DNA from: an uncultured Clostridia bacterium
Lineage (GTDB): Bacteria > Bacillota > Clostridia > Lachnospirales > Anaerotignaceae
Reading direction: 5' to 3'
Assembly: GCA_902477755.1 (NCBI GenBank)
Contig: CABSIK010000002.1
Location: 262,805 to 326,804 of the forward strand
DNA: 64,000 nucleotides
In this document: piece by piece, positions 33,628-41,053 of the stretch
Layout of the letters: the number at the start of each line of letters is the position of its first letter
Numbering within the stretch: the first letter of the stretch is position 1
Notes under the pieces: model-generated
The model's database searches: none
Seen by the model: only the letters and a program-made list of their open reading frames with translations
What the model was told of the DNA's origin: nothing
Translations under genes and position numbers: made by a program

Positions 33628-34920
33628 TTACATTTCTTTCATTTTCAAACTTTGACGATACTGTTCAGCATCTGCGAATTTTTTAAATTCAACGCTCTTA
33701 TCAAAATTCTTTTTCACTGCTTCTTCGATTTCATCTAATGTAACACGGAAAAATTCTCTACGTTGATTTACCATGTTGATTTTTCTGTCTGAGAATTCAT
33801 TATGTAACGCAGCTTCCAGTTTTGGAGCATCATCAGAGAAGATCATAGCGTGAACATCGAAGTTGAAAGGAACAGAAGCATCACCCAATTCGTCTACACG
33901 ATCCTGCGGATCCAGACGACGTGTCATACCAATTTTATAAACATTTTCCCCAAAGGAGCCGATGTTTGAAATGATATATACATAACCGGCACGTTTGTTG
34001 GCTTCTCTATAATCGATGTCCTTCAGATTCTTTTCGATTTCAACCAGATGTGCTTTCAGTTCATCCAGCTTTTCTTTCCAAATTTCTTTATCAATATCAT
34101 CTTTTGCGGCAGCGTATGCACGTTCAGCTCTATCCAAAGCATTGGAGTAGTGGCGTTTTTCTTTTTCGATTGATTTTCTGGCTTCTTCTATTTCACGCTG
34201 CAGTTTTGCTTCCTCACGCATCTGCTCACGAAGCATTTTCTGTTCTTCTTTTTCTTCTTGTTTTTTCTGTGCATATTCAAAAGCAAGGGCAAGCTCCTGT
34301 ACTTTTAATTCATAATATTTCATAGAAATGGAAAGAGATATTATCGTGCCAAGTTTGGAAATGGCATCTTTGGAAGCAGTGATTTTCTTTAAGGAAGCGT
34401 CAAAGTTATTATATTTGACCTTAGAAATCACTTCATCACAGTCAGAGTTGAAAGCACGCAGGAAAAGTTTTTGCATATCTTTGACCATTTTTTTGCCTTG
34501 TGATGCACTATTGTTTACAGTCCAGTTGGTATTTGCTGTTACAGCGGTACCAGCTTTGATCATTTCTTTTTGCTGCTCTCTGATAGAATTTAGTTTTATT
34601 TTATATTGTGTGGAGTTGGCAAAGTCGTATCTGGGTTTGTATAAACCGAACTCCTGGAACAAAATTTCATCATCCAAGGTGATAATCAAATTCTTTTTAT
34701 CTTTGATTTCTTTATCCAGTGTGGCAACAGCATGGTTCATGCGTGCAATTGTTTCGCCCAGAGTTTCTTTTTCTTCCTTCATAGAGTTAATCATTTGCCG
34801 AAGAGAATCAGCCTCCTGCATTTCAGGAGTAAACATAGACTTCATTTCTTCGATTTCTTTGTTGGATTTTTCCAATTCAGCTTTGTATTGCTTGCCTTTG
34901 AACATGTCTGTAAAACCCAT
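33628..34920 (-). CDS. DUF4041 and T5orf172 (GIY-YIG-like) protein
   Basis: The 430-residue protein has an N-terminal coiled coil (about 10-75), a DUF4041-type middle (QEFGLYKPRYDFANSTQYKIKLNSI region, about 85-200), a long charged helix (about 215-310) and a C-terminal T5orf172 domain (GYVYIISNIGSFGENVYKIGMTRRLDPQDRV). T5orf172 is a GIY-YIG-fold subset common in phages and mobile elements; nuclease activity is possible but unproven. The start ATG at 34920 has only a weak GGGGGAATG upstream. It lies in the lysogenic operon, hinting at an accessory or defence role. Confidence 0.78.
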   Translation of the reverse strand: MGFTDMFKGKQYKAELEKSNKEIEEMKSMFTPEMQEADSLRQMINSMKEEKETLGETIARMNHAVATLDKEIKDKKNLIITLDDEILFQEFGLYKPRYDFANSTQYKIKLNSIREQQKEMIKAGTAVTANTNWTVNNSASQGKKMVKDMQKLFLRAFNSDCDEVISKVKYNNFDASLKKITASKDAISKLGTIISLSISMKYYELKVQELALAFEYAQKKQEEKEEQKMLREQMREEAKLQREIEEARKSIEKEKRHYSNALDRAERAYAAAKDDIDKEIWKEKLDELKAHLVEIEKNLKDIDYREANKRAGYVYIISNIGSFGENVYKIGMTRRLDPQDRVDELGDASVPFNFDVHAMIFSDDAPKLEAALHNEFSDRKINMVNQRREFFRVTLDEIEEAVKKNFDKSVEFKKFADAEQYRQSLKMKEM

Positions 34921-34976
34921 ATTTCATTCCCCCGATTTTGTTTTTATTAAAATTCCATATCACGTAGCATTACTGT

Positions 34977-35555
34977 TTAAGAAAAAGCTTCATTCATACT
35001 GTTGGCAAAAGAGACCAGTCCGCCTGTGATGGCATCGGCTAAATCATCATCTGGTACGATGAGCCAGTTATTTTCGCCTTTGACCAGAGAGATATCCACT
35101 TCTTTGGTATAAGTCGTGTCTTTGTTATTGGCAATGGCAGAAATCATAGCTTCAGTGGATTTCTGTTCCAATTCTTCTTCAGACAATCCTGCGAAAGCCA
35201 GTGGAATCATTTCAGAGATTGCCTTACTCATGGCATTTGCCATATCCACGTTTGTGATGGATACTTTGACTGTTGCAGTGTCATCTTCTTCTGTGGAAGA
35301 AAGGATTTCAAAAGTCAGGTTTTCCACGAAAGCTTTGCCAGTTTCGTCATTTTCCAAATCGGAAATGGCATCATCTGCGGTATCTGTTGTTTCACTGGTA
35401 TCATTCGTATACTTATCAATGGTTTCCAGATCAAGGCTCTGGAACGCTGTCAGATAGTTGGTGACAGCCGTTTCCGGAGATTCCCCGCCAGAGCAGCCAA
35501 CAAAGGCAAATACCATCACCAAAGTTGTCAAAAAAGCAAGGATTTTTTTCAGCAT
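34977..35555 (-). CDS. Prophage-encoded lipoprotein with DUF4878/DUF5105-like domain
   Basis: The 192-residue protein has a lipobox (MLKKILAFLTTLVMVFAFVGC, Cys near 21) followed by a Ser/Gly/Glu-rich start, PETAVTNYLTAFQSLDLETIDKYT, and a domain of alternating strands resembling lumazine-binding/NTF2-like lipoproteins (DUF4878/DUF5105). It would be anchored on the outer face of the cytoplasmic membrane. Prophage lipoproteins expressed from the lysogen sometimes block superinfection; that role here is inference. ATG at 35555 was chosen since GGGAGGA lies seven bases upstream. Confidence 0.65.
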   Translation of the reverse strand: MLKKILAFLTTLVMVFAFVGCSGGESPETAVTNYLTAFQSLDLETIDKYTNDTSETTDTADDAISDLENDETGKAFVENLTFEILSSTEEDDTATVKVSITNVDMANAMSKAISEMIPLAFAGLSEEELEQKSTEAMISAIANNKDTTYTKEVDISLVKGENNWLIVPDDDLADAITGGLVSFANSMNEAFS

Positions 35556-35624
35556 ATACATTCCTCCCTGAATGGTTGCCACGTGATATGAAATTACATA
35601 CAGTGTTGTTTGCAAAAGAAAAAT

Positions 35625-36011
35625 TCAGTTTTCACGGAAATATTCTGCCAGATCTTCCAGCACCGGCAGGAAGCGGGTAGAAATATCTCTAGCGATTTTT
35701 GCCGCGATCCGGTCATCGTATATATGAGAGGTGCGGTTTCTGGATTCCAGCATGTCCAGCCAGACGCTTTCGTCGTTGATCATTTGATTCCCGTAAGCGG
35801 TTTTCAGCACCTGCTTAGGAAAATTCAACTCATTTGCAACGCCCTGATCCAGCAGGTATTCCTTTGCGGCTTTCCAGGAAAGCTCAAAGGTAAATTCAAA
35901 ACGCTGGATCATACCATCCCGAATGACATCATTATTGGGATGTTTCAAATGTTCTTCCACTGCTTCCCGCAGCCGTTGTACTGCCTGCAGGAAATTAGCA
36001 ACTTTTTTCAT
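35625..36011 (-). CDS. HEPN-type toxin, HI0074 nucleotidyltransferase-substrate-binding family
   Basis: The 128-residue all-helical protein starts MKKVANFLQAVQRLREAVE and contains FTFELSWKAAKEYL and the HEPN catalytic motif RNRTSH (RX4H) in SRNRTSHIYDD. In the HI0073/HI0074 pair and in MntA/HepT systems this partner is a ribonuclease toxin that the nucleotidyltransferase neutralises, sometimes by AMPylation. It overlaps the MNT gene by 17 bases and is translated after it. The two form the canonical pair. Confidence 0.85.
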   Translation of the reverse strand: MKKVANFLQAVQRLREAVEEHLKHPNNDVIRDGMIQRFEFTFELSWKAAKEYLLDQGVANELNFPKQVLKTAYGNQMINDESVWLDMLESRNRTSHIYDDRIAAKIARDISTRFLPVLEDLAEYFREN

Positions 36012-36279
36012 ATAAAATGACACCATCCTTTTCAATGTTTTGGATCAGTTCTGGATTTGTATCTGGTGAGATATGAACCAGATCAAATTCCAGAAGGGTA
36101 GGTAGGTCGTCTATATCAGACCAGAAAGACGATTGATCTTTTTCTGAAATCCCGTATATGGCAAGATCGATATCACTGCGTTCTTTGTGATCGCCTCTGG
36201 CACGGGAGCCAAAAAGAACGATTTTATCCGCATGGTATTTTTCGCCAAGAAGGGCGATGAGATGAAATATCTGTTCCAT
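35995..36279 (-). CDS. MNT-type antitoxin, HI0073 nucleotidyltransferase family
   Basis: The 94-residue minimal nucleotidyltransferase shows KIVLFGSRARGDHKERSDID, with the GSRARGD...SDID motif holding two catalytic Asp residues, and a third in EFDLVHIS. Antitoxin MNTs modify a Tyr of the HEPN toxin or block it directly. It precedes the HEPN gene on the minus strand, the standard order. It lies 15 bases after the exonuclease gene, in the lysogenic operon. Confidence 0.85.
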   Translation of the reverse strand: MEQIFHLIALLGEKYHADKIVLFGSRARGDHKERSDIDLAIYGISEKDQSSFWSDIDDLPTLLEFDLVHISPDTNPELIQNIEKDGVILYEKSC

Positions 36280-36294
36280 ACAATACCTCCGAGA

Positions 36295-37446
36295 TTATTC
36301 AAAACATTGCATTAAGTCGGATTCTTTTAAAATTACGATGGGATGACCATTTTCCTGCATTTCAAGGGCTTTTGAAACTTTTGCTCCATAGTTTCCAAAT
36401 TTCCAGTTATCACTACCAGCTCCACCAACAATCAAATAATCTGTTTTTTTCGTCACACCACTTTTGCAGATTCCGCCTTTCTCTGTAATTTTTGCTTCGA
36501 CTTCTTTTTTAGAACCAGAAGTAAAATCACCAGAAAGTACAAAAATTTTTTCGGAAAAAATGATATTGCAGTTACAACATCCAGTTTCCATTGGATTTAC
36601 AAATTGCTTCAAGAGGAAAAGCATTTGCTCTCTTTCATCATCAGATATTATATTATCTTCAAAAATGCTGTCACACAATTCGGAAATTTTATCAAAAGGA
36701 TAGTAACCTGCAAGATCAGGATGATTAGATATCCAGTCAGATAGATCTGTAATTTCTTGTATATCTACTTCTCCATCGGAAATGATAGACGCAGCGTAGG
36801 ATTTTAGTTCTTGCATGGCAATCGTGTTATCGCTATACTTTGTCTGGAATTTAGTATAAAAAGTCCTGTTTACATTTAACTTTGAAAACGGATGTACGTA
36901 TTGTTGATAGTGTTTACACAGATCTTGGAAGTGTACTGTATCATGATTTTTTAGAATTTGTATGAGAATGTTGGCAACTGTAGTTGAATCGTCTAACGCA
37001 TTGTGATGTGTTCCAATATCAACTGAAAAATAGGCAGCGGATGATTCTAAGTTGTAGGAACTTAATGAACTATCAGATTCACGTCTGATGATATTGATGC
37101 TATCTATATAATCAAAATCAGGCAGAGGAATAGAATAGCGATCCAGACAGCAACGAAGAACAGACATGTCAAATTGTGCATTATGAGCGACAATAAAACA
37201 AGAATGTTCAAAATAATCTTTGATATTGTTCCATATATCTGCGAAGGAGTATTCGTTTTTCACCATATCATAAGTAATGCCATGAATATTTGTGTTTTTG
37301 ATATCAAATTCAGGCGTTGGTGGATTGATCAAAAAATATTCCCTTTTGATAATTTCGCAATCCTTTACAGCGGTAATGCCAATAGAGCAGGCGCTATCCA
37401 TATTTTTATTCGCAATCTCGAAGTCAACGGTAATAAAATCGTACAT
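36295..37446 (-). CDS. DnaQ-like 3'-5' exonuclease with TerB-like insert and BRCT domain
   Basis: The 383-residue protein has an N-terminal DEDDh exonuclease (FITVDFEIAN, HNAQFDMSVL, HHNALDDSTTVA; about 1-165). A helical middle (about 215-300, with DGEVDIQEI and SDDEREQM) resembles TerB, and a C-terminal BRCT domain follows (about 308-383, KIFVLSGDFTSGSKKEVEAKI). The exonuclease plus BRCT combination is common in Firmicutes; the TerB-like insert is less usual. Role in the lysogen is unknown, perhaps DNA repair or defence. ATG at 37446 was chosen as the first with FITVDFE directly after. Confidence 0.78.
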   Translation of the reverse strand: MYDFITVDFEIANKNMDSACSIGITAVKDCEIIKREYFLINPPTPEFDIKNTNIHGITYDMVKNEYSFADIWNNIKDYFEHSCFIVAHNAQFDMSVLRCCLDRYSIPLPDFDYIDSINIIRRESDSSLSSYNLESSAAYFSVDIGTHHNALDDSTTVANILIQILKNHDTVHFQDLCKHYQQYVHPFSKLNVNRTFYTKFQTKYSDNTIAMQELKSYAASIISDGEVDIQEITDLSDWISNHPDLAGYYPFDKISELCDSIFEDNIISDDEREQMLFLLKQFVNPMETGCCNCNIIFSEKIFVLSGDFTSGSKKEVEAKITEKGGICKSGVTKKTDYLIVGGAGSDNWKFGNYGAKVSKALEMQENGHPIVILKESDLMQCFE

Positions 37447-37513
37447 AAAGACACCCCATCTCATAAAAAGATTAAAATCTGTTTTTATATCAATTTGAGC
37501 TAAAGCACATAGT

Positions 37514-38188
37514 CTATTTTACTGCACTCAAAAAAGCAATAGCTTTTCCAATGATACGTACTTTGTTCATATCGTTTTCAAAGAATATCATGTCCTGGTA
37601 GTTAGGGTTTTCAGCGCAAAGGCGGATCTTATCATCAGAAACATAAACCCGTTTCAAAGTCGCTTGACTTTCTGAGCAGTCATCCATAAGAACGGCTGCG
37701 ATCTCTCCGTTATCCACCATGTCCTGTTTACGAATAAAGACGATGTCCCCATCCATAATGCGTGCATTGATCATGCTGTCGCCTTGGCAGCGAAGGGCAA
37801 AGTCTGCATGGACATCTGAATCCATATCTACATAAGATTCAATATTTTCCGTTGCCAGGATTGGTTCCCCACAGGCGATCGTGCCAAGTAGGGGGACTTT
37901 TTTTGTTTTTGGCAGAGGAAAGATATTTGGAAATAAAGAAGTGTCAATAAAATTGGTTGAGGGAATTTCCATATCATCAGATTTTCCGATAAGCCAAGCC
38001 GGATTTACATTTAATACTCTGGCAAAGGATTCTACAACAGGTAATTTAATATTCTGTATTTTTGCGGTTTCATATCTTTGTACAGTGGAACGAGCAACGC
38101 CGGAGGCTTCAGCCACATCTTGAAGGCTCATCCCTCTCAGTTCGTCACGTGCATATTTTAATCGTTCGCCTATTATTTTTCTATCCAT
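37514..38188 (-). CDS. CI-like phage repressor (XRE plus S24 peptidase)
   Basis: The 224-residue protein has an N-terminal helix-turn-helix (about 1-65, MSLQDVAEASGVARSTVQRY) and a LexA/S24 C-terminus. The cleavage site reads IACGEP, with Cys-Gly in place of Ala-Gly. The catalytic Ser is in QGDSM (about 140) and the Lys in ATLKRVY (about 180). This predicts RecA-assisted self-cleavage and SOS induction of the prophage. AAAGGAGG precedes the ATG. Its promoter overlaps operator O1. Confidence 0.9.
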   Translation of the reverse strand: MDRKIIGERLKYARDELRGMSLQDVAEASGVARSTVQRYETAKIQNIKLPVVESFARVLNVNPAWLIGKSDDMEIPSTNFIDTSLFPNIFPLPKTKKVPLLGTIACGEPILATENIESYVDMDSDVHADFALRCQGDSMINARIMDGDIVFIRKQDMVDNGEIAAVLMDDCSESQATLKRVYVSDDKIRLCAENPNYQDMIFFENDMNKVRIIGKAIAFLSAVK

Positions 38189-38211
38189 AGGAATGCCTCC
38201 TTTTAATTAGA

Positions 38212-38310
38212 ATTGTATCACTGAAAATTGCATAGTGCAAGATAAAAAATAAAATATTTTAATATTTGTTGCATAATGCTATTGACAATAATGTTGCACA
38301 GTGCTACAAT
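38212..38310. promoter_or_regulatory. divergent immunity promoters with three operators
   Basis: Palindromic 13-mers of the form TTGCAyArTGCwA lie at 38228-38240 (O1, perfect), 38269-38281 (O2) and 38294-38306 (O3). The rightward promoter is TTGACA (38282-38287), 17 bases, TACAAT (38305-38310), with O3 inside it. The leftward repressor promoter is TTGCAC (minus strand of 38235-38240), 17 bases, TACAAT (minus strand of 38212-38217), with its -35 in O1. Confidence 0.85.
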
Positions 38311-38335
38311 CGAGAAAATGAAAGGGGTGACAACT

Positions 38336-38578
38336 TTGATTAACAGCAACAAAATAAAGGGCAGGATGGTTGAATTAGGGATTACGCAAAAAGAAATGGC
38401 AGAAAAAATGGGATTGGCTGCACCGACGATATCTCAAAAAATCAATAACGTAAGACCTATGGATTTGATAGAGGCTGAAAAAATAGCGGAAATTTTGAGA
38501 ATAACAGAAAATGAGTTCGGAGAATATTTTTTTTGCAGAGATGTTGCGCAATGCAACCACAGAAGGGTGAATGAATAA
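38336..38578 (+). CDS. Cro-like XRE repressor
   Basis: The 80-residue protein consists of one helix-turn-helix domain (GITQKEMAEKMGLAAPTISQKINNVR). It is the first gene of the rightward transcript, opposite the CI-like gene. The TTG at 38336 is chosen because AAAGGGGTG lies seven bases upstream and ATG 38318 would sit only 8 bases from the promoter -10. A fourth operator lies near its 3' end. Confidence 0.85.
   Translation: MINSNKIKGRMVELGITQKEMAEKMGLAAPTISQKINNVRPMDLIEAEKIAEILRITENEFGEYFFCRDVAQCNHRRVNE
38544..38556. promoter_or_regulatory. fourth repressor operator inside the cro-like gene
   Basis: TTGCGCAATGCAA is palindromic and differs at only a few central positions from O1 at 38228-38240. 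It lies 240 bases downstream of O3. Confidence 0.6.
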
Positions 38579-38689
38579 AAAAAGAGTTTCATGTACCAAA
38601 AGCAATTTGTCAATGTGTAAAAATCATCAAAGCCCCCAAAGCATAGGACAAACCGTCAACCACATACACTGCAACAGGAGGTGTTACAT

Positions 38690-38857
38690 ATGTCGAAACC
38701 AAAAAAGGAATACCGTGTGACCGTATCTTATTGTGAGAAAACCCCGGAGGAAGCAGAACGCCTCCGGCGGCACATCACCAATGTACTGTATGACAAAAAA
38801 ATGCTGAGCCTCCAACGGCAGAAAGAAAAAGAAGCCGTAGCGGCGCAGAAGGTATGA
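38690..38857 (+). CDS. small hypothetical phage protein, 55 residues
   Basis: The frame begins MSKPKKEYRVTVSYCEKTPE after AGGAGGTG and ends in a charged helix (RQKEKEAVAAQKV). It has a strong ribosome site and phage-like composition; function unknown. Similar small proteins sit after cro in many Clostridia phages. Confidence 0.65.
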   Translation: MSKPKKEYRVTVSYCEKTPEEAERLRRHITNVLYDKKMLSLQRQKEKEAVAAQKV

Positions 38858-38903
38858 CGGGACTTCGGTCCTGCCAGTGGACAAGCATAGAAAGGAACCA
38901 AAA

Positions 38904-39041
38904 ATGTTAAAACCGGGATATCGGTATGTGGTTTGCGGCGACTGCGGTGAAATCTGAAACATTGCCAAAGAGCAGGACACCAGACGTGGCTATCTTTGCC
39001 CGCAATGTACATACAAGCGTCGCATGGAGAGGAGGAAAAAA
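38904..39041 (+). pseudogene. zinc-ribbon gene interrupted by in-frame TGA
   Basis: The frame MLKPGYRYVVCGDCGEI ends at TGA (38955-38957). Reading on in the same frame gives NIAKEQDTRRGYLCPQCTYK, which supplies the second CxxC of a Cys4 zinc ribbon. The stop therefore splits one small zinc-binding protein, most simply a TGG-to-TGA change. A ribosome site AAAGGAACC lies upstream. Confidence 0.6.
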
Positions 39042-39042
39042 G

Positions 39043-39201
39043 ATGGACAAGCTCATCATTACGCTGCTGGTGGTAATCGGGGTGTTAGTTCTTTTTCTGG
39101 GAATTGCTCTGGAGGAGATCAAAGCCCTGCAACAGGACAAGCGTGACTGGAAAAACCGCTATTACGCAGCGGCGCAAATCAAAGCCAAAGACAGAATTTG
39201 A
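39043..39201 (+). CDS. small single-pass membrane protein
   Basis: The 52-residue protein starts MDKLIITLLVVIGVLVLF, one membrane helix (about 4-22), followed by a charged cytoplasmic helix. GAGAGGAGG precedes the ATG. Function unknown; it could be a superinfection or lysis-timing peptide. Confidence 0.6.
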   Translation: MDKLIITLLVVIGVLVLFLGIALEEIKALQQDKRDWKNRYYAAAQIKAKDRI

Positions 39202-39227
39202 CAAGATAAATAGTAGGAAGTGAATCT

Positions 39228-39803
39228 ATGAAATTTTCAGACATTACGAAAGTAGCGAAACGATTCCGCTATGCCGTCATTGTGACAGATGCCGGAAACA
39301 ATCAGTGGTGCCTTACAGGAGCGGCTGCCTACAAATTGGAAGGATTGCCATACCTGACAGCAGACGATTTTCTGAACATTATTGGCATAGCGGAAGCAAA
39401 GAAATGTAAGTGGTATTTGGGCGATCGGCAGGATGAAGCGGGACTTTTCAAAATAGATCGTCTGGGAGAGCAGGAATTGACCGGAGATATGGCTGGCGTT
39501 TCCATTTTGTATAACGGACATAAGCTGATGCCTTTTTATCTGGCAGAAGGTGTTGTTTGGCTGGATGTGGACTTGCTGGCGCCGGTATTGAACGGAAAAA
39601 CAGAATACCTTCGTTTTTTCCTGCGGAATCAGAACGGCAGGCGTACCATTGCCGTCAAAGACGGTCTGGTATTGATTGCGGTGATTGGGGAGTTCCCCTT
39701 AGACCAAGGCTTATACGAACATGTGAAATTGATGTGGCAGCAATGCCAGATACAGGGAGTGGAGGTGGAATCTCATGAAGACAGTGACGATGATGCTGAT
39801 TGA
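39228..39803 (+). CDS. hypothetical phage early protein, 191 residues
   Basis: The protein begins MKFSDITKVAKRFRYAVIV and has alternating strands (TDAGNNQWCLTG, VSILYNGHKLMPFYLAEGVVWLDVDLL) and an acidic tail. No membrane segments or known motif are recognised. The next gene overlaps by 29 bases, so the two are coexpressed. AGGAAGTG lies upstream. Confidence 0.6.
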   Translation: MKFSDITKVAKRFRYAVIVTDAGNNQWCLTGAAAYKLEGLPYLTADDFLNIIGIAEAKKCKWYLGDRQDEAGLFKIDRLGEQELTGDMAGVSILYNGHKLMPFYLAEGVVWLDVDLLAPVLNGKTEYLRFFLRNQNGRRTIAVKDGLVLIAVIGEFPLDQGLYEHVKLMWQQCQIQGVEVESHEDSDDDAD

Positions 39804-40119
39804 AGAAACAGGAGCAAAGATTATCAAACAAAATCCTGCCATGGAAGAAATGGCAGCTAGAATCGGAGCGGTGGGCAGAATGGACATCATTCCCATGCGC
39901 CCAAACTTTGACCAAATCTATCTGGCATTTGATATGGCAAAAAATCCAGATGGTCCCATGTACGACGGCTGGGAAGGAGAACGGAAGCTTATTGTGGGCA
40001 AAGGGATTTTGTTTCGCATGGCAGGCATGCGGATTTGGGATTTGCCCATGGAAGATGGAGAAAAAGCGGCGGAGCTGGTGGAAGTCAGAGGAGAACAGCT
40101 GGCATGGGACAAGCTGTGA
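39775..40119 (+). CDS. hypothetical phage early protein, 114 residues
   Basis: The frame begins MKTVTMMLIEETGAKIIKQN and contains IPMRPNFDQIYLAFDMA and YDGWEGERKLIVGKG. GGAGGTGG precedes the ATG, inside the end of the upstream gene. No family is recognised. Confidence 0.55.
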   Translation: MKTVTMMLIEETGAKIIKQNPAMEEMAARIGAVGRMDIIPMRPNFDQIYLAFDMAKNPDGPMYDGWEGERKLIVGKGILFRMAGMRIWDLPMEDGEKAAELVEVRGEQLAWDKL

Positions 40120-40133
40120 TGGACATAAAAAAA

Positions 40134-40177
40134 TCCCTGTGGCGGGAACCACAGGGAAAGGGCATCGGGAAATGCCC
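40134..40177 (+). repeat. two tandem hairpins with identical CGGGAA loops upstream of rep
   Basis: Hairpin 1: TCCCTGTGG (40134-40142) / CCACAGGGA (40149-40157), loop CGGGAA. Hairpin 2: GGGCAT (40160-40165) / ATGCCC (40172-40177), loop CGGGAA. They lie 150 bases upstream of the HUH Rep gene and could be a nicking origin or a protein-bound RNA/DNA element. Confidence 0.75.
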
Positions 40178-40220
40178 AAGATACATCTGGAAAAGCATAG
40201 CATAAATATGGAAATTTTTC

Positions 40221-40258
40221 AAGCGTTCTGACGGTTTCGGCTGTGAGAACGCTTTTGT
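40221..40258 (+). terminator. hairpin with T-run upstream of rep
   Basis: AAGCGTTCT (40221-40229) pairs with AGAACGCTT (40246-40254) and an inner ACGG/CTGT stem extends it; TTT follows. It looks like a terminator, or a third origin hairpin. Confidence 0.55.
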
Positions 40259-40327
40259 AAAGAGAGGTGTGGGAGCCTCTTGGAACCTTGATAAAGAGAT
40301 TATATTTACGACCACGGAGGGGAGTAT

Positions 40328-41053
40328 ATGCCAAGATACATCAAAAAGATATGGAGTGGGGACGTTTACGAAGCAGAGGAATACTATTCCAGACGGAAAA
40401 TCAACAAAAGCTGTCTGCGGGGACCAAATGAAAATGGAAGCAGTGCGGAGCAGCAGGAACGGAATCTGAAATATGCCAGAAAAAAACTGGCAAGAAAAAT
40501 CAATGCCAATTTTGGAAAGGGAGATTTGTTTTTGACACTGACCCATAAACAGTATGTGGGATATGGGGAAGCCAAACGACAGCTGCAAAATTTTCTGAAG
40601 CGTCTGAAACGGAAACGGAAAAAAATGGGACTGCCGGAACTGAAATATGTGGCAGTGACAGAAGCGGAGGAAAAGCGTGCTCATCACCATCTGGTGGTAA
40701 GTGGTACCGATCTGACCGTTGACCAGTGGACGGAACTGTGGGGACAAGGGCGGATTATGATTTCCCGTTTGGAACCGGATGGAGATTATACGGGGCTGAC
40801 CAGATATATCACCAAAGAATGTCCGCTGGATCATTCCAAACGATGGAGCTGCTCCAGAAATCTGGTGGAACCAAAAGTGGAAGTGGTTCCTATGAAAGAC
40901 GAAAAACCAAAACAACGACTTCGTGTGCCAAAGGGATATCGGGAAGTGGAACGCTATGAATACACATCTGAAGAAAACGGAATGTTTCGTTACATAAAAG
41001 CCATCCGTAATGGTGGGGCTGACTATGGGGAAGGAAAGGAGCAGGAGTCATGA
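40328..41053 (+). CDS. HUH-type rolling-circle replication protein (Rep)
   Basis: The 241-residue basic protein carries the HUH endonuclease motifs in order: motif 1 LFLTLTHK (about 62-69), motif 2 with the metal histidines RAHHHLVVSG (about 122-131) and motif 3 TGLTRYITKE with the candidate nucleophile Tyr (about 160). KYVAVTE precedes motif 2 and SCSRNLVEPKVE follows motif 3, as in the ORF2/G2P-type Rep family of Clostridia phages and elements. It should nick an origin and start rolling-circle replication. GGAGGGGAGT precedes ATG 40328. Confidence 0.8.
   Translation: MPRYIKKIWSGDVYEAEEYYSRRKINKSCLRGPNENGSSAEQQERNLKYARKKLARKINANFGKGDLFLTLTHKQYVGYGEAKRQLQNFLKRLKRKRKKMGLPELKYVAVTEAEEKRAHHHLVVSGTDLTVDQWTELWGQGRIMISRLEPDGDYTGLTRYITKECPLDHSKRWSCSRNLVEPKVEVVPMKDEKPKQRLRVPKGYREVERYEYTSEENGMFRYIKAIRNGGADYGEGKEQES

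Noticed and set aside
38904..39041. Selenocysteine at the in-frame TGA of the zinc ribbon
   Set aside because: No SECIS-like hairpin was seen after the TGA and the position is more easily a lost Trp codon.
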